From positions 1-5,069 of the forward strand of contig JAPLMO010000461.1 in assembly GCA_026386995.1 (NCBI GenBank): 5,069 bases of DNA, read 5' to 3'. The position numbers and the translations under genes were made by a program. The notes under the pieces were generated by a model, which did not search any database, was not told the origin of the DNA, and saw only the letters and a program-made list of their open reading frames with translations. Shown piece by piece: positions 4,671-5,069 of this stretch. The first letter of the stretch is position 1. Each line of letters opens with the position of its first letter. Source of the DNA: Planctomycetota bacterium. Lineage in GTDB: Bacteria; Planctomycetota; Phycisphaerae; FEN-1346.

Positions 4671-4751
4671 ATTCACAGGGGGCTAATGCTACAGCGCCAC
4701 CTGGGTCCGCATCAACCGCTCAAGAATTCAAGCGTGGGCCGTTCTTAGATT

Positions 4752-4809
4752 GTAGCGCGGGGGTTTATCCCCCGCGCGATCCTGCACGGGGCACAAGGCC
4801 CCGCGCTAC
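4752..4809. repeat. REP-like stem with GTAG foot (GTAGCGCGGGG type)
   Basis: GTAGCGCGGGG (4752-4762) pairs perfectly with CCCCGCGCTAC (4799-4809). Competing with it, GCGCGGGGG (4755-4763) pairs with CCCCCGCGC (4769-4777) around the loop TTTAT. A third small stem, GGGGC/GCCCC, lies in the right half. Starting with GTAG fits RAYT-type REPs. The two alternative folds share the same left arm. Confidence 0.8.
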
Positions 4810-4907
4810 GGCGCGTAAGTCTGGTTACTGCAAGAGGTTGCGTTCATTGCCACGCAACAAGTGGCGTTGTAGTATTAGTCGCCTGTGACGATTGACTCTG
4901 CGGGTGC

Positions 4908-4929
4908 CACGGTCGCCGCGGCGACCGTG
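4908..4929. repeat. 22-bp perfect palindrome
   Basis: Arm CACGGTCGCCG (4908-4918) is followed without a spacer by its reverse complement CGGCGACCGTG (4919-4929). It ends 17 nt before the stop codon of the transposase fragment on the minus strand, so it could fold in that transcript's 3' end. No U run follows, so it is not a clear intrinsic terminator. Confidence 0.8.
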
Positions 4930-4946
4930 CTAGTAGTCCGTAACAG

Positions 4947-5069
4947 CTATATTACAGGGTACAGCCTTTTCAGTTTGATTCGGGCGTCGGTGGTGGTGAA
5001 TCGCCAGTCGATGCCCGTCTTCTTATCGTTTCTCGAACATTCCCACGGCGTGATTCGGGCGGCCAGTTG
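4947..5069 (-). CDS. C-terminal end of a probable IS630-like transposase (N-terminus outside window)
   Basis: A minus-strand frame enters from the right edge and stops at TAG (4947-4949), giving the last 40 residues of a protein. The tail contains ECSRNDKKTGIDWRFTTTDA followed by RIKLKRLYPVI at the C-terminus. The pattern R-N-x(n)-I-x-W-x-F-T-x(3)-A-R-x-K-L-x(2)-L-Y-P resembles the ends of IS630-family (DDE, Tc1/mariner-related) transposases, which close with a short tail after the last catalytic Glu. None of the catalytic residues are visible, so the family call rests on this tail alone and is tentative. That the frame is coding is more secure: codon usage is normal and the reading frame is not explained by a neighbour. 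No terminal inverted repeat could be identified between the stop and the palindrome at 4908-4929. Confidence 0.55.
   Translation of the reverse strand, partial: QLAARITPWECSRNDKKTGIDWRFTTTDARIKLKRLYPVI

Larger units (their letters stand above)
4246..4685. mobile_element. 440-bp mosaic palindromic block with inverted ends (MITE-like or REP composite)
   Basis: The block opens with TAGCCCCCGGTGAAT (4246-4260) and closes with ATTCACAGGGGGCTA (4671-4685), an inverted pair matching at 14 of 15 positions. Both ends finish in TA, as expected for a Tc1/mariner/IS630-type target, though TA alone is weak evidence. No protein is encoded. Inside are a 71-bp direct repeat and two different palindromic inserts, each bracketed by the same 14-bp inverted pair. 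It is either a non-autonomous element or a REP palindrome split by later insertions. Confidence 0.5.
3993..4946. other. Gene-free, repeat-rich region downstream of parB
   Basis: 954 nt with no convincing gene; the open frames in it are by-products of GC-rich repeats. From left to right it holds a parS-like site (4002-4017), about 100 nt without recognisable structure, a REP doublet (4116-4201), a mosaic repeat block (4246-4685), another REP-like stem (4752-4809), a short stem GTTGCGT/ACGCAAC (4837-4858), and a perfect palindrome (4908-4929). No tRNA or other RNA gene was recognised. The dense stems probably end parAB transcription, although no classical U-run terminator follows parB. Confidence 0.75.

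Noticed and set aside
4262..4685. CRISPR array.
   Set aside because: The repeats are 71 bp and only two, they are internally palindromic, and the intervals of 106 to 130 bp are themselves palindromic. There are no regular short spacers and no cas genes.
4059..4748. Long open frames on both strands downstream of parB (also 4313-4672 on the minus strand).
   Set aside because: They are translations of palindromic repeats, showing the same peptides from both strands; there is no ribosome binding site and no protein-like pattern.

Overview
The window is GC-rich bacterial DNA, most likely from a Planctomycetota-type genome or a metagenome-assembled relative. That placement is inference from the gene set, the codon usage and the style of the intergenic palindromes; there is no rRNA or other taxonomic marker. 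It holds a chromosome-partition module (parA, parB and an adjacent parS-like site), a divergently transcribed acylphosphatase / ABC-2 permease pair, two transposase genes cut by the window edges, and about 950 bp of densely packed palindromic repeats.

Layout. 1-615 (minus) is a REP-associated tyrosine transposase (RAYT, Y1/HUH family) whose C-terminus lies outside the window. A good sigma70-like promoter sits so close to its ATG that the mRNA would be leaderless or nearly so, and a strong inverted repeat abuts the promoter. 616-1047 has no convincing gene but holds that repeat, AT-rich palindromes and terminator candidates. 1048-1929 (minus) is a six-helix ABC-2-type permease. 1940-2218 (minus) is an acylphosphatase, 10 nt upstream of the permease and probably in one operon with it. 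2219-2356 carries back-to-back divergent promoters. 2357-3100 (plus) is parA and 3120-3992 (plus) is parB, 19 nt apart with a good ribosome binding site before each. A parS-like site (4002-4017, one base off a perfect palindrome) starts 9 nt after the parB stop.

3993-4946 is gene-free. It contains a REP doublet (4116-4201), a 440-bp mosaic block (4246-4685) bounded by 15-nt inverted ends that begin and end in TA, another REP-like stem (4752-4809) and a 22-bp perfect palindrome (4908-4929). Inside the mosaic block two unrelated palindromic inserts are each framed by the same 14-bp inverted pair. 4947-5069 (minus) is the last 40 codons of a probable IS630-like transposase.

How the parts work together. 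ParA (ATPase) and ParB (CTPase clamp) with parS form the origin-segregation machine. The acylphosphatase and permease are probably an unrelated housekeeping pair on the other strand. The RAYT and the REP-like repeats are of kinds that usually occur together in genomes, although nothing here proves that this RAYT mobilises these particular repeats. The most notable observations are the nested mosaic repeat block, the leaderless RAYT promoter with its flanking repeat, and a ParA that seems to lack the two arginines used by Bacillus Soj for non-specific DNA binding.
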